Below, piece after piece: positions 1-6,394 of a stretch of DNA of 8,864 bases (position 1 is the first letter of the stretch; every line of letters starts with the position of its first letter). Origin of the DNA: Acinetobacter sp. UBA6641 (GTDB lineage Bacteria > Pseudomonadota > Gammaproteobacteria > Pseudomonadales > Moraxellaceae). The notes below the pieces were generated by a model that saw nothing but the letters and a program-made list of their open reading frames with translations, was not told the origin of the DNA and ran no database searches. Where the stretch lies: assembly GCA_002455755.1 (NCBI GenBank), contig DKLL01000251.1, forward strand, positions 1 to 8,864, written 5' to 3'. Both the position numbers and the translations under genes were made by a program.

Positions 1-233
1 TAAGCTTGCATGGTGGCCAGCTTCTGCCAGTATTGTGCTTTTAGCGAATCGCGTTCTACTCGGAAACCTTGATAGTAAAGTTCTGCTAAAAACAAGGCTG
101 CTTTACCATGTCCGGCACGAGCGACTTCTTCCAATTTTTGAACTGCATCTGCAAAATTCATTTGAGACTGAATGGTATTGACTGCATCTGCATATGCATG
201 TTCTAAGTCTTGCTGAGAGAGTTGTTGAATCAT
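1..233 (-). CDS. Sel1-repeat (TPR-like) protein, N-terminal part, cut by the window edge
   Basis: The minus-strand reading frame starts at ATG 233 and stays open for 77 codons to the left edge. The last two bases read TA, so the next base outside decides whether it stops there. The start has a good ribosome binding site, AAGGAG, about 7 bases upstream. The protein begins MIQQLSQQDL. Residues about 37-75 fit one Sel1-like repeat: a helix with ARAGHGKAALFLAELY, then a YQGF turn, then a second helix with DSLKAQYWQKLA. Sel1 repeats are alpha-solenoid scaffolds that mediate protein contacts. There is no signal peptide in the visible part, so it is probably cytoplasmic. The partner and role cannot be told from this fragment. 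It is transcribed away from the small membrane-protein gene at 457. Confidence 0.75.
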   Translation of the reverse strand, partial: MIQQLSQQDLEHAYADAVNTIQSQMNFADAVQKLEEVARAGHGKAALFLAELYYQGFRVERDSLKAQYWQKLATMQA

Positions 234-337
234 ATTAAACTCCTTATTGTAATTATGATTGCTAATTAAGACTATTAAGTTTGTCTTGATACTAAATTAA
301 CTGAGTACTGTTAAAGTAATATTACATTGAACCTAAA

Positions 338-366
338 TTGTCAAACAATATCTATGGGCTATAGAC
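338..366. promoter_or_regulatory. Candidate back-to-back promoters between the Sel1 gene and the 119-aa gene
   Basis: The 223-bp divergent gap holds no gene. On the plus strand TTGTCA (338-343) is followed after 16 bases by TATAGA (360-365). On the minus strand a perfect TTGACA (344-339) overlaps it almost completely and is followed after 17 bases by TATTAC (321-316). The two -35 boxes would then occupy the same DNA, making the promoters mutually exclusive. Both -10 boxes match the consensus at only 4 of 6 positions and the region is very AT-rich, so this is tentative. Confidence 0.3.
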
Positions 367-456
367 TTAAAATCAAGGTTACATGATTAAACAATGTACA
401 AAATAATTTTTGCTTAGTATGTTAATAGGGTAATTTTAAAATATAAGGAGAATAAC

Positions 457-816
457 ATGATAAAAACATTAGACGGTTTTACGTTCGATTTGCCTCCAAC
501 TACAGATCAAATCATTGAGCTCGCACATCAACATCGTAAAAATTTGGATGAAGCGATTTTTCATCAGGAAATTCACCTGGGTAATTATTGTTTGGCACAG
601 CGTAAAAGAGTATATGATTTTACTCGCCAGCTTGATTATCAGCAACGTGAAGATTTTTATAATGTTTATAATGGTGAGTTACTGCGCATAGCGGATGACG
701 ATGAACTACATCCTGTACATGCTGAAAGAGGTGTAGGGGCTTTCGCAATTTTATTGGTTTTAGGGATTATTGCCTTGGTACTTTACTTTTCAGTAATCCG
801 AAATGTAATTAGCTAA
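457..816 (+). CDS. Small tail-anchored membrane protein, function unknown
   Basis: ATG 457 follows a strong AAGGAG site (445-450) with 6 bases between, and the frame is open for 119 codons. Residues 1-90 are polar and probably mostly helical, rich in His, Gln and Asp/Glu, with a basic patch around AQRKRVYDF (47-55). An acidic stretch, ADDDE (79-83), follows. One strongly hydrophobic segment at about 93-114 (VGAFAILLVLGIIALVLYF) lies only five residues from the C-terminus. There is no N-terminal signal sequence, so the soluble part should face the cytoplasm with the protein held in the inner membrane by its tail. I do not recognise a family. A second small membrane-protein gene follows on the same strand 110 bp downstream, and a 12-bp hairpin lies just after the stop. 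The strong ribosome binding site and protein-like composition support a real gene. Confidence 0.75.
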   Translation: MIKTLDGFTFDLPPTTDQIIELAHQHRKNLDEAIFHQEIHLGNYCLAQRKRVYDFTRQLDYQQREDFYNVYNGELLRIADDDELHPVHAERGVGAFAILLVLGIIALVLYFSVIRNVIS

Positions 817-831
817 TCGCCGATTTAAGAA

Positions 832-870
832 TTGCTCAATTTCTGTTGCAAATGTGGTGAAATTGAGCAA
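832..870. repeat. Perfect 12-bp inverted repeat after the 119-aa gene
   Basis: TTGCTCAATTTC (832-843) is exactly complementary to GAAATTGAGCAA (859-870), with a 15-base loop. It starts 16 bases after the stop codon at 814-816, where a terminator would be expected. Neither strand has a proper U-tract after the stem, so it is not a classical intrinsic terminator. It could instead be an mRNA-end stabiliser, a Rho-assisted stop, or a protein-binding site. Confidence 0.6.
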
Positions 871-903
871 ATCTGCTTGTGCTTCTTTATGCTGCATCCT
901 ACA

Positions 904-923
904 CTACCTTGAATTCGAGGTAG
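904..923 (+). promoter_or_regulatory. Palindrome containing the ribosome binding site of the 106-aa gene
   Basis: CTACCT (904-909) pairs with AGGTAG (918-923), and T910 can pair with G917 as a wobble. The centre is the palindrome GAATTC. The Shine-Dalgarno bases GAGG (917-920) lie in the right arm, 6 bases before ATG 927. Folding of the mRNA would hide the ribosome site. The same symmetry could also be an operator at the DNA level. The structure is read directly; the regulatory role is inferred. Confidence 0.4.
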
Positions 924-926
924 GTT

Positions 927-1247
927 ATGCATATTGCTTTACAAAAAATTGTTCAATTAAAATCTCAAATAAAGCTGGAAGACATTTATAACGGATTCAT
1001 TGTTATAATCATCGCCATTATCTTGATTCTTGCTTACGCTGCACTGCATCGTCCTATTACGGTTAAACAATTTGAAAATGTAGTGCAACTTTCTGCTCAA
1101 GCCAACTATCCCGATACTCAGGAAATGGCTCTACAGTTGATGCACCAACCTCAGATTCCTTATGCCCAATATTTTAAATTGATGCATGCCCAGCATTTAG
1201 AGATGACCCAGGCGCATCAATTACCTCCTTTGCAACCGGAGCAATAA
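927..1247 (+). CDS. Small membrane protein with N-terminal anchor, function unknown
   Basis: ATG 927 is preceded by GAGG with 6 bases between, and the frame runs 106 codons to TAA at 1245-1247. Residues 1-20 are moderately basic (LQKIVQLKSQIK). A single hydrophobic segment follows at about 23-40 (GFIVIIIAIILILAYAAL). The rest, 41-106, is polar and rich in Gln, His and Met, with a repeated short flavour (MALQLMHQPQ, FKLMHAQHLEM). This looks like an uncleaved signal anchor with a small soluble tail. The last 74 bp overlap the 3' end of the M16 gene on the other strand, so both coding sequences share DNA there. I recognise no family. Amino-acid composition and the ribosome site favour a real gene, but the antisense overlap lowers confidence somewhat. 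Confidence 0.65.
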   Translation: MHIALQKIVQLKSQIKLEDIYNGFIVIIIAIILILAYAALHRPITVKQFENVVQLSAQANYPDTQEMALQLMHQPQIPYAQYFKLMHAQHLEMTQAHQLPPLQPEQ

Positions 1248-2766
1248 CTGTCTCTGGAGTTTGCCCGATCGAAGCTGGACTTGGGAAATTTTGCTGATTT
1301 AAATCTTGTTTCAGCAGGGCTTCTAAGGCGGGCTTATCCAGTGTGTTATTTACCACGATGATGGTGAGCCGATCAGGATGCAGATGTTTTTGAATGGCAT
1401 TTTGTACATCTTGTACAGTAATTTCTTCTAATAGTTTTGGATAATTGCTCAAGTAGTCAGATGACTGGTGATAAAAACCCATTGAGCCTAGCTGTGCATT
1501 AATATTGGCATTACTTCTATAATTGTTTGGGAAGGCGCGTAACATGCCTGCTTTGGTTTCCTCCAGCTGTTTTTGGTCAATCGGCCGGTTGATGAAATTA
1601 ACCAAAGCTTGATGAGCTACCTGTATGCTGTCGAACAGTTGATCTTGCCGGGTGGAATAGCTAAAACTAAAAGTTCCAGGAGCCAGACTAAATGAAAATG
1701 AACTATAAGCGCCGTAAGTATAACCACGCTTGACCCGAAGCTCTTTCATCAAGATCGAATTAAAACCACTTCCGCCAAACATCTGGTTGGCGACTTCCAG
1801 CGCTAGCCGATCTGGATCAAAACGTGTTGTGCCTAATTGCCCCATCATGACATGTGCTTGACTGGAATTAAACTTAATGTGGCGGATATCAAATGTTGAT
1901 TTGTCGACTGGTTGAGCCAGCGCTTTGGCTTTTTCTCCCTGTTTTAAGTTAGCAGCAATACGTTCAGAAAGTTGTTGTGCCTGTTTTGGAGTTAGTTGGC
2001 CGGTAATGGCAATATTCAGATTTTGTGCCACCAGGAATTGATCACTAAATTGCTTGAGCTGTTCCGAGGTAATTTTACTGATGCTGCGCTGTGTGCCCGG
2101 AATGGGTTCTGCATAGGGATGTTTGCCATACAACGCGCGATAAAATTGAACACTCATCATCCTGCTTGGACTTTCCTGAATCTGCTTTTGTCCGACCTGG
2201 GTATTGCTAAGTACCAAATTAATACTGGATTTTTTAAAGGTTGAATGATTTAACATTTCCAGCAGCATGCCTAAAGCAGGTTCCAGTTTTTCAGGGTCTG
2301 ATAACACGCGTAATTTTACAATAAACATATCGCGATATGCCTGCGCGCTAAATTGAGCTCCTACACGCTCAAATGTACTGGCAATGTCATTGGCGGTATA
2401 TTTTTCTGTGCCTTCATCAATCAGTTTTGCTGCCATATTGGCTAGACCATGCAAGCCGGGGGCGATTTCTTCATCTCGTGCCGAACCTGCGTTAAAGGTC
2501 AGCTGAATATCCACCATTGGCAGATCCTGTGATTCTACGAATAGCGTACGGACTTGATATTTGTTTTTCAGATCATGCACATAAGGGGCATGAAACTGAT
2601 TTTGTGGGTTGGTAATTTTTAAACTTTGTAATACAGCAATGGATTTGAGCTGGGACGGGTTGTCATCGGGAAGGGTGTTTAAATTGACCTCAGCGATTAC
2701 TGTTTGAGCCCAGATCATGAAGCCGAAGATAACAAAGGAATGCAGCTTGAACATGGCAAATTTCAC
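1174..2766 (-). CDS. Secreted M16B peptidase-like protein, non-catalytic partner subunit
   Basis: The frame starts at GTG 2766, sharing one base with the TAG stop of the upstream M16 gene, and encodes 530 residues. An ATG at codon 5 (2754) is an alternative start; neither has a clear ribosome site, which suggests translational coupling. Residues 1-25 form a signal peptide ending QTVIA. Two M16 half-domains follow, roughly 55-255 and 290-475. The zinc motif HxxEH is degraded to HGLAN (106-110), so the catalytic Glu and second His are missing. The C-terminal half keeps the Gly-rich turn GGSGFNS (331-337) and the Arg/Tyr motif around LRVKRGYTYGAYS (343-355), which in heterodimeric M16B enzymes comes from the inactive subunit. 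It probably completes the active site of the neighbouring HVLEH protein in the periplasm. The tail after about 490 is Pro/Ala-rich and overlaps an opposite-strand gene. Confidence 0.93.
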   Translation of the reverse strand: MKFAMFKLHSFVIFGFMIWAQTVIAEVNLNTLPDDNPSQLKSIAVLQSLKITNPQNQFHAPYVHDLKNKYQVRTLFVESQDLPMVDIQLTFNAGSARDEEIAPGLHGLANMAAKLIDEGTEKYTANDIASTFERVGAQFSAQAYRDMFIVKLRVLSDPEKLEPALGMLLEMLNHSTFKKSSINLVLSNTQVGQKQIQESPSRMMSVQFYRALYGKHPYAEPIPGTQRSISKITSEQLKQFSDQFLVAQNLNIAITGQLTPKQAQQLSERIAANLKQGEKAKALAQPVDKSTFDIRHIKFNSSQAHVMMGQLGTTRFDPDRLALEVANQMFGGSGFNSILMKELRVKRGYTYGAYSSFSFSLAPGTFSFSYSTRQDQLFDSIQVAHQALVNFINRPIDQKQLEETKAGMLRAFPNNYRSNANINAQLGSMGFYHQSSDYLSNYPKLLEEITVQDVQNAIQKHLHPDRLTIIVVNNTLDKPALEALLKQDLNQQNFPSPASIGQTPETVIAPVAKEVIDAPGSSLNAGHASI

Positions 2767-4160
2767 TATTGGGTTTTATTTTCAGGAGAAAGATATAGGG
2801 TACTCAGATTGTCACGGCTAAAATAAACATTTGCCACACGCTGGATGTCTTGAGGGGTGACAGTTTCAAAATGTCTGGGTAATTCATCCATCAGGCGAAA
2901 ACTTAAACCGTTGATTTCCAGATTACCGATCATCCGGGCCTGCCCGGCAATGTCATCTTGGCCATAGATTAAATTGGAGACATATTTAGCTGTTACCCGT
3001 TCGACTTCCCCGGGTTTAATCAGCTCGGTTTTGAGCAGCTCAATTTCAGCTTGTATGGCTTTTTCAGCCTCTGGCAAACTCACCCCATCAGTGGGTAAGG
3101 CTGAAATACTGAGTAAGCTGTCTCCGCGGCTATAAGGATCATAAGAAACACTGACTGCGGTCAAGATTTTTTTGTCTCGAACCAGGCGGTCTTGCAGTCG
3201 TGAAGAAATTCCACTGTCCAATACGTTTTTGATAATGGTTAAGGCATAAGCATCTTGCGGATTTTTTGCTGTGACCAGCGAGCGAACATTCCAGGCCATA
3301 AACAGATTTGGTACTTTAACGGGAAAATTCAATTCCATATGACGATAACCGATATGATCGAACTCTAAGACATCATTGCGTACTGGAGTTTTTCTGGCAG
3401 GAATATCCGCAAAATATTTTTGTACTTGCAATAAAGTGCTTTCAGAATCTACATCACCGACAATGACCAGGATGGCATTATTCGGGCTATACCAGTCGCG
3501 ATACCATTTTTTGACATCTTTAAGCTGAATGTTTTGCAGGTTTTTCATGTGGCCAATCACCGGTTGCCGATAGTGACTGGTTGGATAAGTGATCCATTTA
3601 AACCGTTCAAAAGCCAGTGTTGTAGGATTGTCGTCGGTGCGTAAACGCCGTTCTTCCATAATGACTTTAATTTCCGGTTCAAAATCTTGCTGGCGTAATA
3701 GCAGGTTGCTCATTCGGTCTGCTTCAAGCTCTAAAGCCATCGGTAAATAGGTTTTAGGATAAAGCTGGTAATAATTGGTGTAATTGGTAAAAGTAGCAGC
3801 ATTGATACTTCCACCATACGTGCGACTTAAACGGGTAAATTCGTCATTGGGAACTTTTTGAGTGCCTTTAAACATCATATGTTCCAGGACATGAGAGATA
3901 CCTAATAGATTTCCCGATTCATCACTACTGCCTACACGGTACCAGATTTGCGTCATTACCATGGGGGAACGATGATCTTCCCGAATAATGACTTTTAAAC
4001 CGTTTTTGAGCGTAGTTTCAAAGGTGGTACGTGTCAATTCACTGCGTGTCCCTGCATATGTCAATCCACTTTGAAGCATAAATAAAGCCAGACTGAACCT
4101 TAAAAGATAACTTTTAAAAAAAGACGGCTTTAAAAAAAGTGGGTAGCTGCGTTTAAGCAC
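2766..4160 (-). CDS. Secreted M16B zinc metallopeptidase, catalytic subunit
   Basis: The frame starts at GTG 4160, with GGGG (4172-4169) 8 bases upstream as a modest ribosome site, and encodes 464 residues. No ATG or other start lies between it and the signal sequence. Residues 1-36 look like a long basic signal peptide with cleavage after LTYA, placing the enzyme in the periplasm. The inverted zinc motif HVLEH is at 90-94 (His90 and His94 bind zinc, Glu93 is the base). The third ligand is probably Glu170 in MEERRLRTDDNP, 76 residues after His94, the usual family spacing. The C-terminal half contains DSGISSRLQDRLVRDKK (315-331). It is the first gene of a two-gene operon with the zinc-less partner, with a 1-bp overlap. 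M16B pairs of this kind degrade short peptides; the natural substrate here is unknown. Confidence 0.95.
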   Translation of the reverse strand: MLKRSYPLFLKPSFFKSYLLRFSLALFMLQSGLTYAGTRSELTRTTFETTLKNGLKVIIREDHRSPMVMTQIWYRVGSSDESGNLLGISHVLEHMMFKGTQKVPNDEFTRLSRTYGGSINAATFTNYTNYYQLYPKTYLPMALELEADRMSNLLLRQQDFEPEIKVIMEERRLRTDDNPTTLAFERFKWITYPTSHYRQPVIGHMKNLQNIQLKDVKKWYRDWYSPNNAILVIVGDVDSESTLLQVQKYFADIPARKTPVRNDVLEFDHIGYRHMELNFPVKVPNLFMAWNVRSLVTAKNPQDAYALTIIKNVLDSGISSRLQDRLVRDKKILTAVSVSYDPYSRGDSLLSISALPTDGVSLPEAEKAIQAEIELLKTELIKPGEVERVTAKYVSNLIYGQDDIAGQARMIGNLEINGLSFRLMDELPRHFETVTPQDIQRVANVYFSRDNLSTLYLSPENKTQ

Positions 4161-4180
4161 AAGATTTACCCCATTAATAA

Positions 4181-4186
4181 ATTATA
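4181..4186 (-). promoter_or_regulatory. -10 box for the M16 operon
   Basis: A perfect TATAAT lies on the minus strand (4186-4181). No good -35 is visible 16-18 bases upstream. The predicted transcript would start near 4174, only about 14 bases before GTG 4160, so the leader would be very short but still include the GGGG ribosome site. Confidence 0.4.
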
Positions 4187-4284
4187 TTTATGATCATTTT
4201 TCAGAAACTGCTGTTTGAAAGCAAAGGTTAAGTTGTTGGTTTTTGTTGTGTTCAATGTCTACCGAGAAATGCCTGGCAAAACTA

Positions 4285-4293
4285 TGCTAGAAT
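4285..4293 (+). promoter_or_regulatory. Extended -10 promoter for ftsY
   Basis: TGCTAGAAT fits the extended -10 form TGnTATAAT, with 5 of 6 positions correct in TAGAAT (4288-4293). No clear -35 is present, as is usual for extended -10 promoters. Transcription would start near 4300, about 30 bases before ATG 4331. The AAGGA site (4320-4324) sits 6 bases from the start. Confidence 0.5.
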
Positions 4294-4330
4294 TCTTGTT
4301 TTTTAACGCAATGCTTTTCAAGGATTCGGC

Positions 4331-5446
4331 ATGCAACAGCAATCTAATGGGCAAAATAAATTTTTGATTGATGCTGATATCGGGGATGACGATGTCACTT
4401 TACCGAATTTACCTGCGGTAAATATCCCTATTGTTGAAACTCAAAATGAGCAAGCTACCGTTTCTGCGCCTGTAGCCACAGAAACAGAGCGAAATGACAT
4501 AGAGCAAGAAAATACGCCTAAAGGCGGCTTTTTTAGCCGTATGAAAGAAGGGTTAACGAAAACCCGTAAAAACCTTGCCGATGGTATGGTCAATATTCTT
4601 ATTGGCGGTAAAGAAATCGATGATGAATTGTTGGAAGAGGTTGAAGAGCAATTATTGGTGGCAGATATTGGTGTAGATGCAACCAAAACCATTATTGCCA
4701 ATTTAACCGAACGTACTGCTCGTGGTGACTTAATCTATTCACACTCCTTGTATAAGGCTTTACAGGAAGAATTGGTGGCATTGCTTGCGCCGCGCGTTAA
4801 ACCCTTACATATCGATCCAAATAAAACTCCATTTGTAATTTTGGTGGTCGGTGTTAACGGTGTAGGGAAAACTACCACGATTGGTAAATTGGCAAAACGC
4901 TTACAAGGGGAAGGTAAAAAAGTTATGCTGGCTGCAGGCGATACCTTCCGTGCAGCTGCAACAGAGCAACTACAAATTTGGGGCGAACGCAACAATATTT
5001 CAGTAGTTGCCCAAGGTCATGGTGCAGATAGTGCTTCGGTGATTTTTGATGCCTTTGAAAGTGCACGGGCTAAAGGCGTGGATGTGCTGATTGCTGATAC
5101 AGCTGGTCGTTTGCATAACAAAGGTCATTTAATGCAAGAATTGACTAAAGTAAAACGCGTGATGCAAAAAATTGATGCGACAGCACCGCATGAAATCATG
5201 CTGGTCGTCGATGCGGGTACCGGTCAAAATGCGATTAATCAGGTTGAAATGTTTGATGAAGCCGTTGGCTTGACCGGGCTTACCATTACCAAACTCGATG
5301 GGACTGCTAAAGGCGGGGTGTTATTTAACATCGCAAGCCGTACCCATGTACCTATTCGCTTTATTGGTGTGGGTGAGAAAATTGATGATTTACGTCCATT
5401 CTCGGCAAAATCATTTGTTGCAGCATTGTTTGAAACTGAAAAGTAA
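4331..5446 (+). CDS. ftsY: Signal recognition particle receptor FtsY
   Basis: FtsY is the SRP-type GTPase that docks ribosome-Ffh complexes at the inner membrane for co-translational insertion of membrane proteins. The 371-residue protein has a short acidic A domain (1-65), a membrane-contacting start of the N domain at [15 protein letters not shown] (65-79), a four-helix N domain to about 160, and a complete G domain. GTPase motifs are the P-loop GVNGVGKTT (174-182), DTFRAAA (204-210), DTAGR (256-260), TKLD (320-323) and the closing [12 protein letters not shown] (346-357). All key residues are intact. The A domain is much shorter than in E. coli FtsY. ATG 4331 has AAGGA 6 bases upstream. 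It stands alone, divergent from the M16 pair, with its own extended -10 promoter and a strong terminator. It should be essential. Confidence 0.98.
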   Translation: MQQQSNGQNKFLIDADIGDDDVTLPNLPAVNIPIVETQNEQATVSAPVATETERNDIEQENTPKGGFFSRMKEGLTKTRKNLADGMVNILIGGKEIDDELLEEVEEQLLVADIGVDATKTIIANLTERTARGDLIYSHSLYKALQEELVALLAPRVKPLHIDPNKTPFVILVVGVNGVGKTTTIGKLAKRLQGEGKKVMLAAGDTFRAAATEQLQIWGERNNISVVAQGHGADSASVIFDAFESARAKGVDVLIADTAGRLHNKGHLMQELTKVKRVMQKIDATAPHEIMLVVDAGTGQNAINQVEMFDEAVGLTGLTITKLDGTAKGGVLFNIASRTHVPIRFIGVGEKIDDLRPFSAKSFVAALFETEK

Positions 5447-5463
5447 AATGCGTGACATTTCAC

Positions 5464-5496
5464 ACAAACTCCGCTAAATGCGGAGTTTGTTGTTTT
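5464..5496 (+). terminator. Intrinsic terminator of ftsY
   Basis: ACAAACTCCGC (5464-5474) pairs perfectly with GCGGAGTTTGT (5480-5490) around the 5-base loop TAAAT. TGTTTT follows directly. It begins 17 bases after the ftsY stop, a textbook Rho-independent terminator. Confidence 0.92.
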
Positions 5497-5712
5497 AGTG
5501 ATAATTGTTTGATTTAAAAAACAACATTCAAAAATCTCAGATCCAAAGCACCGCCTTATAAACCGCTAGAATAATAGAAAATCTTAAAAGCTTTGGCATT
5601 CTTATTGGGGAGTACTGTTGTGGCATTATTAGAGAGAATTGGTCATGTCCTTACGGCAGATATCACAAAAGAATTTAAATTTAAAAAAAGAGCTGTTAAG
5701 GATGTGAGTGAA
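5497..5712 (+). other. Leader region of the first nitroreductase: candidate promoter and inverted repeat
   Basis: The 308 bases between ftsY and the GTG at 5755 hold no convincing large gene. A TAGAAT -10-like hexamer lies at 5567-5572, without a recognisable -35. It is bracketed by the inverted repeat CCAAAGC (5543-5549) and GCTTTGG (5590-5596), an operator-like layout, but seven bases at 40-base spacing could be chance. A GTG-started 31-codon frame (5620-5715) follows. AAGGA at 5698-5702 lies 10 bases before position 5713, where the nitroreductase start codon would be expected. Confidence 0.35.
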
Positions 5713-5715
5713 TAA
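5620..5715 (+). CDS. Possible 31-codon leader ORF in frame with the nitroreductase
   Basis: GTG 5620 is preceded by GGGGAG with a good 7-base spacing. The frame reads 31 codons (starting ALLERIGHVL, ending VKDVSE) to TAA at 5713-5715. It is in exactly the same frame as the nitroreductase that follows, so only this TAA separates the two. The peptide is basic and resembles no family I know. An open run of 31 codons is not rare by chance; the ribosome site is the main support. It may be a leader peptide, a remnant, or noise. Confidence 0.22.
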   Translation: MALLERIGHVLTADITKEFKFKKRAVKDVSE

Positions 5716-5754
5716 ACATTTGTAGATCAATTAAAAAAACGTCGCAGTATTTAT

Positions 5755-6306
5755 GTGCTAGGAAGGAAGGTTCATTTTAGTCAGGCCTATTTGGCAGAAT
5801 TGATTCAAGAGGCTGTACGAAGCTGTCCATCTGCATTAAATTCTCAAAGTTCAAGAATTGTGGTGTTATTTGGTGATTCCCATGAGCGATTTTGGGAAAT
5901 TGTCAAAGAAGTGCAACGTAAATTAGTCGCCGTACATGTATTTGCAGGTACAGGGATGAAAATAGATCAGTGCATGGCAGGGTATGGAACCGTGCTGTTC
6001 TATGAAGATCAGAACATCATACAAAAAATGCAAAAGAAAATACCTTTTAATGCCGATGATTTTCCAGTCTGGTCTGAGCAAACATCAGGCATGGCGCAAT
6101 ATGCAGTATGGACAGCCTTGGCGGATTCAAGTATTGGAGCTTGTTTGCAGCATTATAATCCGAGTATAGATAAGGCAGTTTCGGAACACTTTCATATTGA
6201 TGAATCCTGGTTGTTACGGGCACAACTGGTATTCGGTTCCATTGAACAAGAAGCAGAGATTAAACCAGAACCTCAAAATGCTGAACGATTTAGAATTTTG
6301 AATTAA
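5755..6306 (+). CDS. Frm2/Hbn1-like nitroreductase, first copy, start codon apparently lost
   Basis: This is a flavin nitroreductase of the Frm2/Hbn1/CinD type (COG3560-like), an FMN-dependent NAD(P)H oxidoreductase acting on nitro or quinone compounds, probably cytoplasmic. Hallmarks are CPSALNSQSSR, AGYGTVLFYED, FPVWSEQTSG, IGACLQHYNP and LVFGSIE. The paralogue at 7369 is identical at about half the aligned residues. Homology extends upstream of the first usable start: FVDQLKKRRSIYVLG is encoded in frame at 5719-5763, but TAA (5713-5715) stands where the paralogue has its ATG. Between the stop and GTG 5755 only ATT (5749) could start, and GTG 5755 has no ribosome site. Starting there would remove the KKRRSIY segment that normally helps bind FMN phosphate. 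The rest of the frame is undamaged to TAA 6304. It is either a recent pseudogene or translated unusually. Confidence 0.75.
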   Translation: MLGRKVHFSQAYLAELIQEAVRSCPSALNSQSSRIVVLFGDSHERFWEIVKEVQRKLVAVHVFAGTGMKIDQCMAGYGTVLFYEDQNIIQKMQKKIPFNADDFPVWSEQTSGMAQYAVWTALADSSIGACLQHYNPSIDKAVSEHFHIDESWLLRAQLVFGSIEQEAEIKPEPQNAERFRILN

Positions 6307-6325
6307 TCGGATCATCGTATCAATG

Positions 6326-6351
6326 AAGCACCTTTGAGGGGTGCTTTTTTT
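6326..6351 (+). terminator. Intrinsic terminator after the first nitroreductase
   Basis: AAGCACC (6326-6332) pairs with GGTGCTT (6340-6346), and a run of seven T (6345-6351) follows. It starts about 20 bases after the stop codon. The insertion sequence begins only a few bases beyond the T-run, so the IS landed between this terminator and the next gene. Confidence 0.88.
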
Positions 6352-6354
6352 ATT

Positions 6355-6371
6355 AGACCTCTTGCGAAAGT
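6355..6371 (+). repeat. Left terminal inverted repeat of the IS
   Basis: AGACCTCTTGCGAAAGT matches the reverse complement of 7208-7224 at 16 of 17 positions. It contains TTGCGA (6362-6367), which with TATACT (6383-6388) 15 bases further could form a weak promoter for the transposase. Confidence 0.9.
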
Positions 6372-6394
6372 AAAAAATTGTTTATACTAGTCCC

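Noticed and set aside
1996..2244. An 82-codon frame on the plus strand inside the downstream M16 gene
   Set aside because: It lies wholly antisense to a well-supported coding region and has no ribosome site or recognisable protein features.
4441..5463. Three 74-86 codon minus-strand frames inside and at the end of ftsY
   Set aside because: They are Ser/Pro-rich shadows typical of the reverse strand of a real gene, and ftsY is certain on the plus strand.
5645..5707. A 20-codon ATG-started frame upstream of the first nitroreductase
   Set aside because: It is very short, out of frame with the nitroreductase, and has no ribosome site.
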